NCBI RefSeq assembly: GCF_004139715.1
Contig: NZ_CP035544.1
Location: 1-64,000, forward strand
Length of the DNA: 64,000 nt
Source of the DNA: Muriicola soli
GTDB lineage: Bacteria > Bacteroidota > Bacteroidia > Flavobacteriales > Flavobacteriaceae
Reading direction: 5' to 3'
Part shown: piece by piece, positions 15,911-27,000 of the stretch
Position numbering within the stretch: the first letter of the stretch is position 1
Layout: the number at the start of each line of letters is the position of its first letter
The notes under the pieces: generated by a model
Databases searched by the model: none
What the model was told of the DNA's origin: nothing
What the model saw: only the letters and a program-made list of their open reading frames with translations
Program-made: the position numbers and the translations under genes

Positions 15911-17693
15911 TTATTTTGTAAAATTGATCAATTTGCGCCTGTAAGCCGTTAACAACTTAGATTTTGAAACAAAACCGTAATATTTCCCATCCTTGATCAC
16001 CGGTAGATTCCAAGCACTGCTATCCTGGAATTTTTGCATTACGGTTTGCATAGTATCAGTTTCATAAAAAATATGTTCAGGGGCCTTATGCATCAATGTC
16101 TCAACCAATAATTTGTCGTACAGGCTGGTATCAAACATAAAATCCCGAACATCATCGAGCAGGACGATCCCCGTTAACACCCCTTCTTTGTTGACCACCG
16201 GGAATATATTCCGGGTCGATTTTGCTACCGATTGATGCAGCATTTGTCCCAGGGTCATATCCTGATTTACGGTTTTAAATCCTTTTTCCACAACGTCGTC
16301 CAGGTGCATAAGGGTGAGGACGGTTTGATCTTTATCATGGGTAATTAATGCTCCGGCCTTTGCCAATTCCCGGGTATAAATAGAATGATCAAGGGTATTT
16401 TTTGTGATGAGGAAAGAGATCGCCGAGGTAATCATCAGCGGTACAAAGAGTTCGTATCCCCCGGTGATCTCGGCTATAAGAAATATAGCCGTTAGCGGGG
16501 CGTGTAAAACCCCGGCAATCAAGCCGGCCATTCCAATTAGTGTAAAGTTACTTTCACTAACCGTAAACCCAATTCCAATGTTATTGATCACCTTGGCTAC
16601 CACATTGCCCAAGGCACTTCCCATGACCATGGTGGGGATAAAAATTCCTCCTGCCCCTCCTGCAGCAAAAGTCGTGGTCATTGCCACTGCTTTAAATATT
16701 GTGATTCCGAACAACAGGGCGATGACCACCCAAATATTGGAAGTATACTCATCAAAAGGAGTTTTACCAAGGGCCTCAAGGGAATTTCCATCCAGTAAGT
16801 GATTGATAAACCCAAATCCTTCCCCGTATAAAGGCGGGATAAAATAGAGCATAACCCCTATGGCAATTCCCCCAACCAACAATTTGTATTTAGGGCTTTT
16901 AAAGCGTTTGAAAATCTGCAGTATTCCAAAATACATCCTGGTGAAGTAAATGGAAGCAAAGGCCGTTCCCACACCTAAAAGGATATAAAAAAAGGTGTCC
17001 CGGATCTCAAATTTTTCTGTGACGTTGAAATTAAATAAGGTTTCATCCCCAGGAAGAAATAGGAGGTGAGTACGCCCGAAATTGAAGCGAAGAGCAAGGG
17101 CAGGAGCGAGAGCATGGTAAGGTCGAGGCTAAACACCTCAACGGCAAAGATAATGGCAGCAATAGGAGATTGAAAAATAGAAGCTATTGCTCCGGCTGAA
17201 GCACAGGCTATTAGTAAAGAACGGGTCTTTGCATTGATATGCAGTAAACGGGATAGGTTTGAACTCAGGGCAGAACCCGATGCAACCGCAGGGCCTAATA
17301 GTCCGACCGACCCACCAAACCCGACCGTAAGCGGGGCAGTGATAAGTGGGGTATATATCTTCTTGATACTGATAAGGCCTTTCTTCTTGGACATGGCGAG
17401 CAGGATAGAAGAAATAGCGTGTTCAAGCTTTTCCCGGTGTACGTATTTTACGTAGAGATACACCAGGGTTAGGCCGATAATAGGGCTGATGAAATAGAGT
17501 TGGGTGCTTGTGAATGAGATTCCTTCTTCAACAAGCGATTCGATAAAGTAAGTGGTATTCTTAAGGGTTACAGCAGCTAGTCCGGCTAAGAGGCCAACGG
17601 CAACACTCATGATATGGACAAAGGTCTTGTTGGAGATATTTTATACCTCCAGCGGTAAAATCGGGCAAACAGGACTTTAATCTGTTTCTGCAT
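15911..17693 (-). CDS. CLC-family chloride channel with CBS domains (two frameshifts)
   Basis: Read from the ATG at 17693 (MQKQIKVLFARFYRWRYK), the frame breaks twice: at the TTTT run 17639-17642 and at the CCCC run 17047-17050 (A4 and G4 on the coding strand). Adding one base to each restores a continuous 594-residue protein: membrane CLC domain, then a CBS pair (about residues 440-590, e.g. VNKEGVLTGIVLLDDVRDFM). The motif usually GREGP is GLLGP (GGSVGLLGP), so the gating glutamate is replaced by Leu at rebuilt residue 133. GAGGIFIPT is the later conserved motif. The breaks look like homopolymer sequencing errors rather than decay, though real inactivation cannot be excluded. Confidence 0.85.
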
Positions 17694-17786
17694 GATATGG
17701 CTTATAGATCAGATTTAGAACATTGAAAAACACATCCATCAAAGATTAAAAGCAAACTTCGCCTCCCACCTTACCGCTTCCTGAAT

Positions 17787-19538
17787 TTACTTTTCTCTGA
17801 GGCGCAGATTCAGCTCCTCGAGTTGTACTTCATCAATAGCAGCCGGAGCATCTATCATCACGTCCCTTCCGCTGTTGTTTTTAGGAAAGGCGATAAAATC
17901 CCTTATGGTTTCCTGACCTCCTAAAATGGCCACCAGGCGGTCGAGCCCAAAAGCAATACCTCCATGGGGAGGAGCACCGTATTGAAAAGCATCCATTAGA
18001 AATCCAAACTGGGCCTTCGCTTCCTCTTCAGAGAATCCCAAATGCCGGAACATCACGCTTTGAACATTTTTATCGTGTATCCTGATGGATCCTCCTCCAA
18101 TTTCGTTGCCGTTAAGGACCAGGTCATAGGCATTTGCCCTAACGGCATCGGGATCTGTATCAAGCAACTCCAGCTGACCCGGTTTTGGAGAAGTAAATGG
18201 GTGATGCATGGCGTGATAGTCTCCCGTTTCCTCATCCTTTTCCAGGAGAGGGAAATCGACCACCCATAAGGGGGCAAATTCGGAAGGATTCCGCAGGCCT
18301 AGTTGTTCTGCCATTTCCATGCGAAGGGCACTGAGCTGGGTACGGGTAACATCTGTGTCGCCGGAAAGAACACAAATAAGATCTCCCTTTTCGGCTCCCG
18401 TGGCCACCGCCCATTTCTGAAGGTCTTCCTGATCGTAAAATTTATCGACAGAAGACTTATAGCTACCGTCTTCATTGCACTTTACATAGACCATCCCTTT
18501 GGCTCCAATCTGAGGCCTTTTAAGCCATTCGATTATGCCGTCTATCTCTTTTCTGGAATACGAAGCACCTCCCGGAACAGCAATACCCACGACCAATTCG
18601 GCCGAATTGAATACCTGAAATTCCTTGTTTTGAGCAATCGGATTCAATTCTGCAAATTGCATCCCGAATCGGATATCGGGTTTATCATTGCCATACGTCT
18701 TCATCGCCTCGTCATAGGTTATCCTTGGAAAGGTATCCACTTCCACTCCGGCTATTTCTTTGAGCAAATGCCGGGTTAGGCCTTCAAAAGCATTCAGAAC
18801 ATCTTCTTGTTCCACAAAGGCCATCTCGCAATCAATTTGGGTAAACTCAGGCTGTCTGTCGGCTCTGAGATCCTCATCCCTGAAGCATTTTACGATCTGA
18901 AAATATTTATCCAGTCCGCCAACCATCAGAAGCTGTTTAAAAGTCTGGGGGGACTGGGGCAAGGCGTAGAATTGTCCCGGATTCATTCTGCTTGGAACCA
19001 CAAAATCTCGCGCTCCTTCCGGAGTTGATTTGATCAGATATGGGGTCTCCACCTCAATAAACCCTTGTTCAGAAAGGTATTTTCTGACCTCCATGGTTAC
19101 CTTACTGCGAAAGATAAGATTGTCTTTTACAGGTCTTCGGCGAATATCGAGGTAACGGTATTTCATGCGCAGGTCTGTTCCTCCATCGGTTTCATCTTCA
19201 ATGGTAAAAGGTGGGACTAATGCCTGATTTAATACCTTTAATTTTTTGACGAGGATTTCAATATCTCCGGTCTGAAGTTGAGGATTTTTAGACGCTCTTT
19301 CAATGACCTCTCCCTCGATTTGAATCACAAATTCGCGACCGAGTTTCCTTGCCTCAGCCAGTAATTCGGCTGGAGTTCTTTCTTCGTCAAAAACCAATTG
19401 GGTAATCCCGTAACGATCTCGTAAATCTACCCAAACCACAAACCCTTTGTCGCGGACTTTTTGTACCCATCCGCTGAGGACAACATCCGACTTAACATCC
19501 TTTTCTCCTAACTCTCCGCAAGTATGAGTTCTATACAT
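17787..19538 (-). CDS. aspS: Aspartyl-tRNA synthetase
   Basis: A 583-residue class II synthetase from the ATG at 19538 ([15 protein letters not shown]). N-terminal OB-fold anticodon-binding domain (to about residue 110), catalytic core with [20 protein letters not shown] and [14 protein letters not shown], the bacterial insertion (GAD) domain, and motif 3 [15 protein letters not shown] near the C-terminus. Length and order fit bacterial AspRS. It attaches aspartate to tRNA-Asp. Whether it also charges tRNA-Asn cannot be judged from this window. Confidence 0.96.
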   Translation of the reverse strand: MYRTHTCGELGEKDVKSDVVLSGWVQKVRDKGFVVWVDLRDRYGITQLVFDEERTPAELLAEARKLGREFVIQIEGEVIERASKNPQLQTGDIEILVKKLKVLNQALVPPFTIEDETDGGTDLRMKYRYLDIRRRPVKDNLIFRSKVTMEVRKYLSEQGFIEVETPYLIKSTPEGARDFVVPSRMNPGQFYALPQSPQTFKQLLMVGGLDKYFQIVKCFRDEDLRADRQPEFTQIDCEMAFVEQEDVLNAFEGLTRHLLKEIAGVEVDTFPRITYDEAMKTYGNDKPDIRFGMQFAELNPIAQNKEFQVFNSAELVVGIAVPGGASYSRKEIDGIIEWLKRPQIGAKGMVYVKCNEDGSYKSSVDKFYDQEDLQKWAVATGAEKGDLICVLSGDTDVTRTQLSALRMEMAEQLGLRNPSEFAPLWVVDFPLLEKDEETGDYHAMHHPFTSPKPGQLELLDTDPDAVRANAYDLVLNGNEIGGGSIRIHDKNVQSVMFRHLGFSEEEAKAQFGFLMDAFQYGAPPHGGIAFGLDRLVAILGGQETIRDFIAFPKNNSGRDVMIDAPAAIDEVQLEELNLRLREK

Positions 19539-19643
19539 TGATAAACTGAATTTTAACTGCGGCAAATGTAAGAAGTAATGCGTTGAACCCCCAATTTATG
19601 CCTTTATTTTAGCCCCTTATTGCAAAAGAAAAAGAACTATAGA

Positions 19644-19674
19644 TTTTGTAATTATAATAACTTCCTTACCTTGG
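19644..19674 (+). promoter_or_regulatory. Promoter of the SusC/SusD operon
   Basis: TTTTG (19644-19648) is followed after 18 bp by TACCTTGG (19667-19674), one mismatch from TAnnTTTG, 33 bp before the SusC-like ATG. Confidence 0.5.
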
Positions 19675-19707
19675 AATATCAATAATCTAACTCAAAACTT
19701 AATTAAC

Positions 19708-22629
19708 ATGAAACAAAAATCACTTGGAAAGACATTCCTCTGGCTGTTTCTGGCCCTGCCCTTATTAGGGTTTTCCCAGGGAACGGTAAGCGGGAATATT
19801 ACAGATTCCAATTACGGAGACCCTCTTGCGGGGGTAAATGTCGTAGTTAAAGGTACTTCTCAGGGAGCTATTTCTGACTTCGACGGGAACTATTCGATCA
19901 GCGTAGATAGCTTTCCTACTACCCTGGTTTTCTCATCGCTTGGTTACGAGACGAAGGAATTGACAGTAGAAGGGCCTACAACCTTGAATGTGACCTTAAA
20001 CGAATCGGCGACCGGTTTGGACGAGGTGGTAGTTACAGGTCTAGGAACTTCCATTAAAAGAAGTAACCTTGCCAATGCTGTGGCTACAGTGTCTAACCAA
20101 GAACTCGTGGGGACTACAGCACAAACTACCCTGGACGGAGCACTTTACGGTAAACTGACAGGGGTAAATATTACCTCCTCATCGGGAGCTCCCGGAGGTG
20201 GTTTTGCTTTGCGATTAAGGGGGATCTCTTCCATAAATGGAAACAACCAGCCCCTTTATATTGTGGACGGAGTCTATGTAAACAATGCTGAAATTCCTTC
20301 CGGACTGCGGTTCGCCTCAGGGGCTAACCGGGGAAATGAGGAAAACTCGGCCAACCGAATTGCCGATTTGGATCCGAATGACATTCAGAACATTGAAGTA
20401 TTGAAAGGTGCCTCTGCGGCCGCCATTTACGGTACACGGGCGAACGCCGGGGTTGTTATTATTACGACCAAAAGGGGTAGCCAGGGCAAGACTGAGGTAA
20501 AATTCAGTCAGGACACCGGGTTCAATACCATTATAAATAAACTGGGACTCAGACCATGGACGGCCCAAAGTGTTGAAGATACATTCGGTGCTGCTGAGGT
20601 CACTTTGTACAACCAGGCCATTGCTAACGGAGGTCTTTTTGACTACGAAGACATTATCTACGGTGAAACCGGATTAATTACCGATACTCGAATAAGTGCG
20701 AGTGGGGGTGATGAAAAAACCAAGTTCTATGTAGGGGCTTCTTACAGGGACGAAGAAGGGATCATCAAGAATACCGGCTTCAATCGTTTTTCTCTGAGAG
20801 CTAATGTTGACCATACAATTTCAAATACTTTTAGCTTTTCTGCTTCTTCTAATTATGTGAGGAGTAGTTCAAGCAGGAGTTTTACAGGTAATGAAAACGA
20901 AGGAGGTCTTAGTTACGGGTACACCCTGGCTTTTACCAGGCCTTGGATCAATTTATTTCCTGATGATACCGGAGTTTACCCTGATAACCCGAACTATTCG
21001 GGAAATCCCATTTTTGTCAGGGACCAAGCGATAAATGAGGATAAGAATAACCGTTTTATTCAGGGAATCAAACTCACCACAAATGTTTTAAATACTGGTG
21101 ATGACTCTGTAAAACTGATCTTTAACGGAGGGGCAGACTTCCTCGCCAATGAGACCTTTGTATACGTGCCCGAAACACACCAGGCACAAAGGGGAAATCA
21201 GAACGGATTTATCGGAGTAGGAAAGAATAACTTTACCAACTTCAACTATCAGGGTATTGCGGTTTGGAATCGCAATGCGATGGGAGGCGATCTCGCACTA
21301 ACTTCCCAGGCAGGTATCTCCTACCTGGAACAACAAGCAGATCTGATCTTTAATCAGTCAACACAATTGATTCCCGGTCAGACCAACTTAAGTCAGGGTT
21401 CAGCTCAGGCTATCACCCAAACCACTTCCACGGTTAAGGAATTTGGATATTTTGCTCAGGTTGAAGGAAATTACCAGGACCAGTTGATCGGTACCTTAGG
21501 GTATAGGTTTGACAAGTCGACTCTCAACGGAGATCCCAACAAGTTCTACGGTTTTCCAAAGGCATCGCTGGCTGTGAACCTGCATAATTTTGATTTCTGG
21601 TCGGATGGAGTTTTCCAAAGGCTAAAAATTAGAGCAGCGTATGGTGAAACAGGATCTTCAGGAGCCTTTGGTTCTGCATTCACAGGGCTAAATCAGGTTT
21701 CAGTTGGTGGCATAGGAGGTTCTTCTATTTCTGCATTAAAAGGCGATCCGGATATAGAACCAGAAACTTCCTCAGAATTTGAGGTAGGTTTTGACGCCGG
21801 ACTCTTTAATAAAGTGAATTTGGAAGTTTCCTATTACAACAGGGTTGTAAGTGACCTTCTGTTAAGTAGGGTACTGCCCACTTCCACAGGCTTTGGTTCG
21901 GAAACAACCAATCTTGCTGATCTTAAGAACGAAGGGGTAGAAGTAGGTATTACGGTTAACCCTGTTCAGAATGAGAATTTCTTCTGGAGTTCAAATATCA
22001 ACTGGTGGTTTAACCGATCTGAGGTGACAAGGTTAGACGTTCCTGCATTTCCTCAGCCCGGAGCTGGTTTTGGCCTGGGTCTCGGGACATTCTACATTGA
22101 AGAAGGAAAGCCGGTTACTCAGTTGGCTGGTAATGTAAATGGAGTGCCTACACAAATTGGAAATGTTGAACCCGACTTTCAGATGGGCTTTTTCAACAAC
22201 TTTACCATTGCCAAACAGTTTGACGTATCCTTCCTGCTACAATGGAAAAAAGGTGGGGATAACCTCAACTTGTCCAGACTGCTTACGGATCTGGGAGGTA
22301 CCTCACCAGACCTTGATACCCCTGAAGGAATAGCTCGAAATGGTTCACCAATTGCTGCGGTGAGATTTGTTGAGCCTGCAGGATATTTGAGGCTTAGAGA
22401 AGCGGCTGTTTATTACAGACTTCCCGCTAGCGCACTGAGCTTTTTCGGGGATGCCGTAACAGGAATAAAGCTGGGAGTATCGGGTAGAAACATTTTCACC
22501 ATAACAGATTACAGTAGCTACGATCCGGAAACTTCCACAAATGGAGGTGCCGGCTTGTCTTCAGGGATAGAGGTTACACCATTCCCAAGTACCAAGCAGT
22601 TTTACTTTCACTTAAATGTTAACTTCTAA
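19708..22629 (+). CDS. SusC-like TonB-linked outer-membrane transporter
   Basis: 973 residues: signal peptide (LLGFSQ), CarboxypepD_reg-like domain (about 25-105), plug with the SusC/RagA signature (LRGISSINGNNQPLYIVDGV, IEVLKGASAAAIYGTRANAG), and a large barrel ending FYFHLNVNF. It overlaps the start region of the SusD-like gene, forming a classic nutrient-uptake pair. No glycoside hydrolase, peptidase or regulator is linked (aspS upstream, efflux operon downstream), so the substrate cannot be predicted; peptides or glycans are both common for such orphan pairs. Confidence 0.93.
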   Translation: MKQKSLGKTFLWLFLALPLLGFSQGTVSGNITDSNYGDPLAGVNVVVKGTSQGAISDFDGNYSISVDSFPTTLVFSSLGYETKELTVEGPTTLNVTLNESATGLDEVVVTGLGTSIKRSNLANAVATVSNQELVGTTAQTTLDGALYGKLTGVNITSSSGAPGGGFALRLRGISSINGNNQPLYIVDGVYVNNAEIPSGLRFASGANRGNEENSANRIADLDPNDIQNIEVLKGASAAAIYGTRANAGVVIITTKRGSQGKTEVKFSQDTGFNTIINKLGLRPWTAQSVEDTFGAAEVTLYNQAIANGGLFDYEDIIYGETGLITDTRISASGGDEKTKFYVGASYRDEEGIIKNTGFNRFSLRANVDHTISNTFSFSASSNYVRSSSSRSFTGNENEGGLSYGYTLAFTRPWINLFPDDTGVYPDNPNYSGNPIFVRDQAINEDKNNRFIQGIKLTTNVLNTGDDSVKLIFNGGADFLANETFVYVPETHQAQRGNQNGFIGVGKNNFTNFNYQGIAVWNRNAMGGDLALTSQAGISYLEQQADLIFNQSTQLIPGQTNLSQGSAQAITQTTSTVKEFGYFAQVEGNYQDQLIGTLGYRFDKSTLNGDPNKFYGFPKASLAVNLHNFDFWSDGVFQRLKIRAAYGETGSSGAFGSAFTGLNQVSVGGIGGSSISALKGDPDIEPETSSEFEVGFDAGLFNKVNLEVSYYNRVVSDLLLSRVLPTSTGFGSETTNLADLKNEGVEVGITVNPVQNENFFWSSNINWWFNRSEVTRLDVPAFPQPGAGFGLGLGTFYIEEGKPVTQLAGNVNGVPTQIGNVEPDFQMGFFNNFTIAKQFDVSFLLQWKKGGDNLNLSRLLTDLGGTSPDLDTPEGIARNGSPIAAVRFVEPAGYLRLREAAVYYRLPASALSFFGDAVTGIKLGVSGRNIFTITDYSSYDPETSTNGGAGLSSGIEVTPFPSTKQFYFHLNVNF

Positions 22630-22639
22630 AAAAATAGCA

Positions 22640-23959
22640 ATGAAAATTATACAGAAATATAAAGCAATAGGAGGTTTAGCACTTTTGATACTCTTTGGTG
22701 CTGTAATCACCGCTTGTTCTTTTGATGAACAAGTTGATCCTAACAGACCTAGTCTGGCCGGGGTCCTGACCGACGCTTCACAGAATCAGCTGAATAATCT
22801 GGTTGTAGGAGTTGAATCAGCTATGCGTAATTCGCTGGCGATACAAACAACGGGTTCCGGAACCATGGCAAGGGAGTTGTACCTCTTTGATGCAGATCCC
22901 AGGAACACACAGGATTTACTCGGTGCGAATGGGATTTCACTAGACAATAACTCTTTTTATTCAACGGCTCCATGGGGAGGCCGGTACGTTTCTATCAAGA
23001 ATGCTAACATTCTTTTAGAGTCTGTAGAGAACACAGAACAGGTGACCGATACTCAAAAAGCGGGATACAGAGGTTATGCTAAGACCATAATCGCCTTTGA
23101 GCTGATCGAGGTTTTAAAATCTTATAACCGCGCACGGATAGACGTGGCCGATCCGGACAACCTAGGACCTATTTTGGAATTTGATGCGGCACTGACGGCT
23201 GTGAGATCCTTGCTGGATGAAGCTTTAACTGATCTCAATGGGGCAGGGGCAGAATTTGCGTTCCCCCTTGCCGGTTTCTCTGGCTTTGATACTCCTAGTG
23301 GCTTTGCAGAATTCAACAGAGCTGTTGCTGCTGTTGCCGCTGTATATGCCGGAGACGGAAATGCAGCTTTGACTGCACTTTCAAATTCCTATTTTGATCT
23401 CGCAGGCGATCTGACTATCGGGCCCAAGCACGTTTATAGTCTGGATAGTGGGGACTTTACCAACGGACTCTTTAAGATCCCGGATAACAACGGAGACCAG
23501 ATCATTGTGCATCCTTCGTTTATTGCCGAAGCTGAAGCAGGAGACACCCGTGTAGACAACAAAACGCTGATACGGGCCAATCCTACAACCCAGGACGGAT
23601 TGTCAGGGGATTTTCAAACGGCTTTGTACGCCTCAAATATATCTCCTATCGATATGTTGCGGAATGAGGAATTGGTCCTGGTATATGCCGAGGCTAATAT
23701 TTTGGCAAATGATCTTTTTGAGGCAGAAGATGCTATAAATGTGATCAGAAATTCTGCTTCTTTGCCCGTGTATTCCGGAGCATTGACTGCAGAGGCACTA
23801 ACTACAGAGATGTTGAATCAGAGACGCTATTCTCTCTGGTGTGAAAATCACAGGATGTTTGATTTGAGAAGGTATAACCTTTCCAATACGCTGCCCATTG
23901 ACAGAGCAGGAGATCAAATATTCAATACTTTACCGGTACCCTTATCGGAAAATGATTAA
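22640..23959 (+). CDS. SusD/RagB-like nutrient-binding lipoprotein
   Basis: 439 residues from the ATG at 22640; the upstream start at 22616 lies within the SusC-like gene and would spoil the signal peptide. Lipobox VITAC near residue 25. The helical TPR-type SusD fold is suggested by YRGYAKTIIAFELIEVL, and the C-terminal RRYSLWCENHRMFDLRRY resembles the conserved SusD end motif. It would cap the SusC-like channel at the cell surface and deliver substrate. A terminator follows. Confidence 0.9.
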   Translation: MKIIQKYKAIGGLALLILFGAVITACSFDEQVDPNRPSLAGVLTDASQNQLNNLVVGVESAMRNSLAIQTTGSGTMARELYLFDADPRNTQDLLGANGISLDNNSFYSTAPWGGRYVSIKNANILLESVENTEQVTDTQKAGYRGYAKTIIAFELIEVLKSYNRARIDVADPDNLGPILEFDAALTAVRSLLDEALTDLNGAGAEFAFPLAGFSGFDTPSGFAEFNRAVAAVAAVYAGDGNAALTALSNSYFDLAGDLTIGPKHVYSLDSGDFTNGLFKIPDNNGDQIIVHPSFIAEAEAGDTRVDNKTLIRANPTTQDGLSGDFQTALYASNISPIDMLRNEELVLVYAEANILANDLFEAEDAINVIRNSASLPVYSGALTAEALTTEMLNQRRYSLWCENHRMFDLRRYNLSNTLPIDRAGDQIFNTLPVPLSEND

Positions 23960-23974
23960 GTTTATTAGAAATGT

Positions 23975-24006
23975 AAAGGCCGCCCAGATGGGCGGCCTTT
24001 TTTTTT
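23975..24006. terminator. Strong terminator after the SusC/SusD operon
   Basis: AAAGGCCGCCC (23975-23985) pairs over 11 bp with GGGCGGCCTTT (23990-24000), loop of four, followed by T-rich sequence. It may also serve the convergent RND gene ending at 24009. Confidence 0.9.
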
Positions 24007-24008
24007 GA

Positions 24009-27000
24009 TCAGGCTGCAACATCGGTCTCTATTTTATTGAGATTCACAACCTTGTCTTTACGGAAAAACAATTTGATTCGATAGGTGATATTAAACAATA
24101 CCGGGACAATGATCAGGGTTAAGAAGGTAGCTATGATAAGACCAAAGATTACCGTCCATGCCAAAGGTCCCCAAAAGATAACATTGTCACCTCCCACGTA
24201 GATCCTGGGATCACCGGTAGAAAACAAGGAGAAGAAGTCGATGTTTAATCCCACCGCAAGTGGTATAAGGCCTAAAACAGTAGTTACTGCTGTAAGGATT
24301 ACCGGCCTAAGCCTGGCTTTCCCGCCTTTTACGATGGCCTCGGTTACATCTTCCAGTGGTAACAGATTATATTCATCGATTCCCAGCTTTACTTTTTTCC
24401 GGTCGATTAAAATTTGGGTATAGTCTAACAAGACTACACCGTTGTTTACAACAATTCCCGCGAGAGCAATTATACCCATCATGGTCATCATAATTACGAA
24501 AGGCCATCCCGTTAGCATCAATCCTCCAAAAACTCCGATAAAACTCAAGAAAATAGCCGTCATAATAATGGCCGGTTTGGATATTCCTCCGAACTGGAAA
24601 ATAAGGATGAGCATAATAAGGCCCAGACCTGTAAAGAAAGCTCCTACAAGAAATTGCATTTGCTTATTTTGTTCTTCGATCTGCCCTGTAAAATCTAATT
24701 GGACATCAGCAGGCAAGTCCTCAAAATTCTCCATTTCTTTTTGAATTTCCGCAACTATGGCTCCGGCATCTGAGAAACCGGGTTTTAGTCCGGAATAGAC
24801 CGTAACAACCCGCTTATTATCACGGTGTTTGATGGCGCTAAAAGAAGAGGTATTTTTTTGACTTGCCACTGCAGATACAGGGATTTCCCTGATCTGACCT
24901 GTAGCCTGATCCCTGAAGATGATATTCTGATTAAAGAGGGCACTCTTGTCATATCTCAGGTCTTCTTTAAAACGCACGTTGATGTCGTAATCCTCTCCGT
25001 CTAGCTTGTACACTCCGGCTTTTTCCCCAAAGAGAGAACGCCGTAACTGTTGTCCTACCTGCCCAACACTAACACCGAGTTCCCCTGCCTTTTCACGGTC
25101 TACCTGCACATTCATGGAAGGCTTGCCCTTATTGACATCGATCTTCAGCTCTTCGATTCCGGCAATGTTCTTTCTATTGATGAAATTTCGAATGTTCTCA
25201 GCAGTGTTGATCAATACGTCATAATCTTTTCCTTCCAGTTCAATGTTGATAGGATACCCTGATGGAGGGCCAACGGCATCCTTTTCTACAGAAATGGATA
25301 CCCCGGGATAAATCCCGATAAGATTGTCCTGTATGTCCTTACGAAGCCCCTCGGAATCTATCCCATTGCGATATTTAAATTCCCGCATGGAGAGGGTAAT
25401 TTTCCCCCGATGGGGCATTTCGGCAGAAGAGCCACCGTCAGTATACGGATTTCCCGCACCTTCACCTACCTGTGAAACACCTGAAGATAAGAGAAAATTA
25501 TAGTCGCCATCAGTGTATTTAGGCTTGTTCGCGATGGCATAGACGCGTTTTTCAATGTCTTTGGTTAATTCATTGGTCTTTTCTATTGCCGTTCCTTGCG
25601 GATATTCAATGTATACATTTACTTCATTGGGGGTATTATCCGGAAAGAATTCGACCTTTGTACGCCCGCTGCCGAGAGAAAGGCCAAACAACATAATAGT
25701 ACTGATAAGTAATAGCACGGTAATCCCGGCGAACCAGTATACATTTTTACCTCTGAGGGAGAATTTGATCTGCCGCTCGTAAAAGTTTTCAAAACGAACA
25801 AGAGCGGTCCTCTGAAATTTGTTGGACCATTTTTTAATTCCGTATTTATAGGCCCAGAATAAGATAGCCGTCAAAATCATTACACTTCCCAAACCTCTCA
25901 TACTTCCACCGAAGATCAGGATAAACAGACCGAAGCCCGTAAGGATAGAAGTTGTTTTGATCAGTTGCTTTCGGGATAGTTCTTTGTCGCCAACTTCCAT
26001 AAAGCGCGAAACCAGCATGGAATTCATAAAAATGGCCACGAAGAGGGAAGATCCCAAAACAACAGAAAGAGTAATGGGGAAATAGATCATAAACTGTCCG
26101 AAGATACCCGGCCATAAGCCAAGTGGGACGAATGCGGCAACCGTGGTAAGGGTAGATATTATGATCGGAAATGCAATCTCTCCGATTCCCTTTTTGGCAG
26201 CCTCGATCCTCGACATCCCTTCCTGTTCCATAAGGCGGTAGACATTCTCAACCACTACAACCCCGTTATCCACCAACATCCCAAGACCCATAATAAGCCC
26301 GAACAGTATCATGGTATTCAGTGTAAATCCGAGGGATGATAATATCACAAATGACATAAACATGGACATTGGAATCGCAAAACCGACAAACAAGGCATTT
26401 CTAAAGCCCAAAAAGAACATCAGTACCGTTACAACGAGAATAATCCCGAATATGATGTTATTAACCAGGTCGTCTACCTGTCCTAGGGTCCTGCCTGAGG
26501 AATCGTTGGCAAGGGTAAGGGTCAGATTCTTTGGATAATAGTTTTCTTCTGCCTCTTTCACCAATTGCTTAATATCGTTGATGGCCTCTATAGTATTTCG
26601 TCCTGATCTCTTTTTAACATCAAGCATAACCACATTGTCACCGAATTCACGTGCATAGGTAGTCTTGTCCTTTTCATCAAAGGTCACCTTTGCGATGTCC
26701 TTAAGATAAATAGCTCCGTTCTCAGATTTAACCACAAAGTTGTTAAGCTCATCAGGCTCCTCTATTTCTCCCAAAATTCGAATTGTTCGCCTTTGATTGA
26801 TGGTCTTTAGATTACCGGCAGACATCGTCATATTTCCATTTGAAATCGCCTGAAGAACATCCTGGAAACTCACTTTGGATGCCATCATTTTATAGACATC
26901 TACAGCGACTTCAACTTCCTTTTCTTGTGCTCCGCGGATATCAACTTCTTTTACCTGAGGCAGGTCTTCTATCTTTTCCTCGAGATATTCTGCATACTCC

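Noticed and set aside
16975-17610. Separate short CLC gene next to a second CLC gene
   Set aside because: Both parts are one protein broken at a homopolymer run; the combined length and motif order fit a single 594-residue CLC.
18303-18779. 158-codon plus-strand frame opposite aspS
   Set aside because: Shadow of aspS, with no independent coding features.
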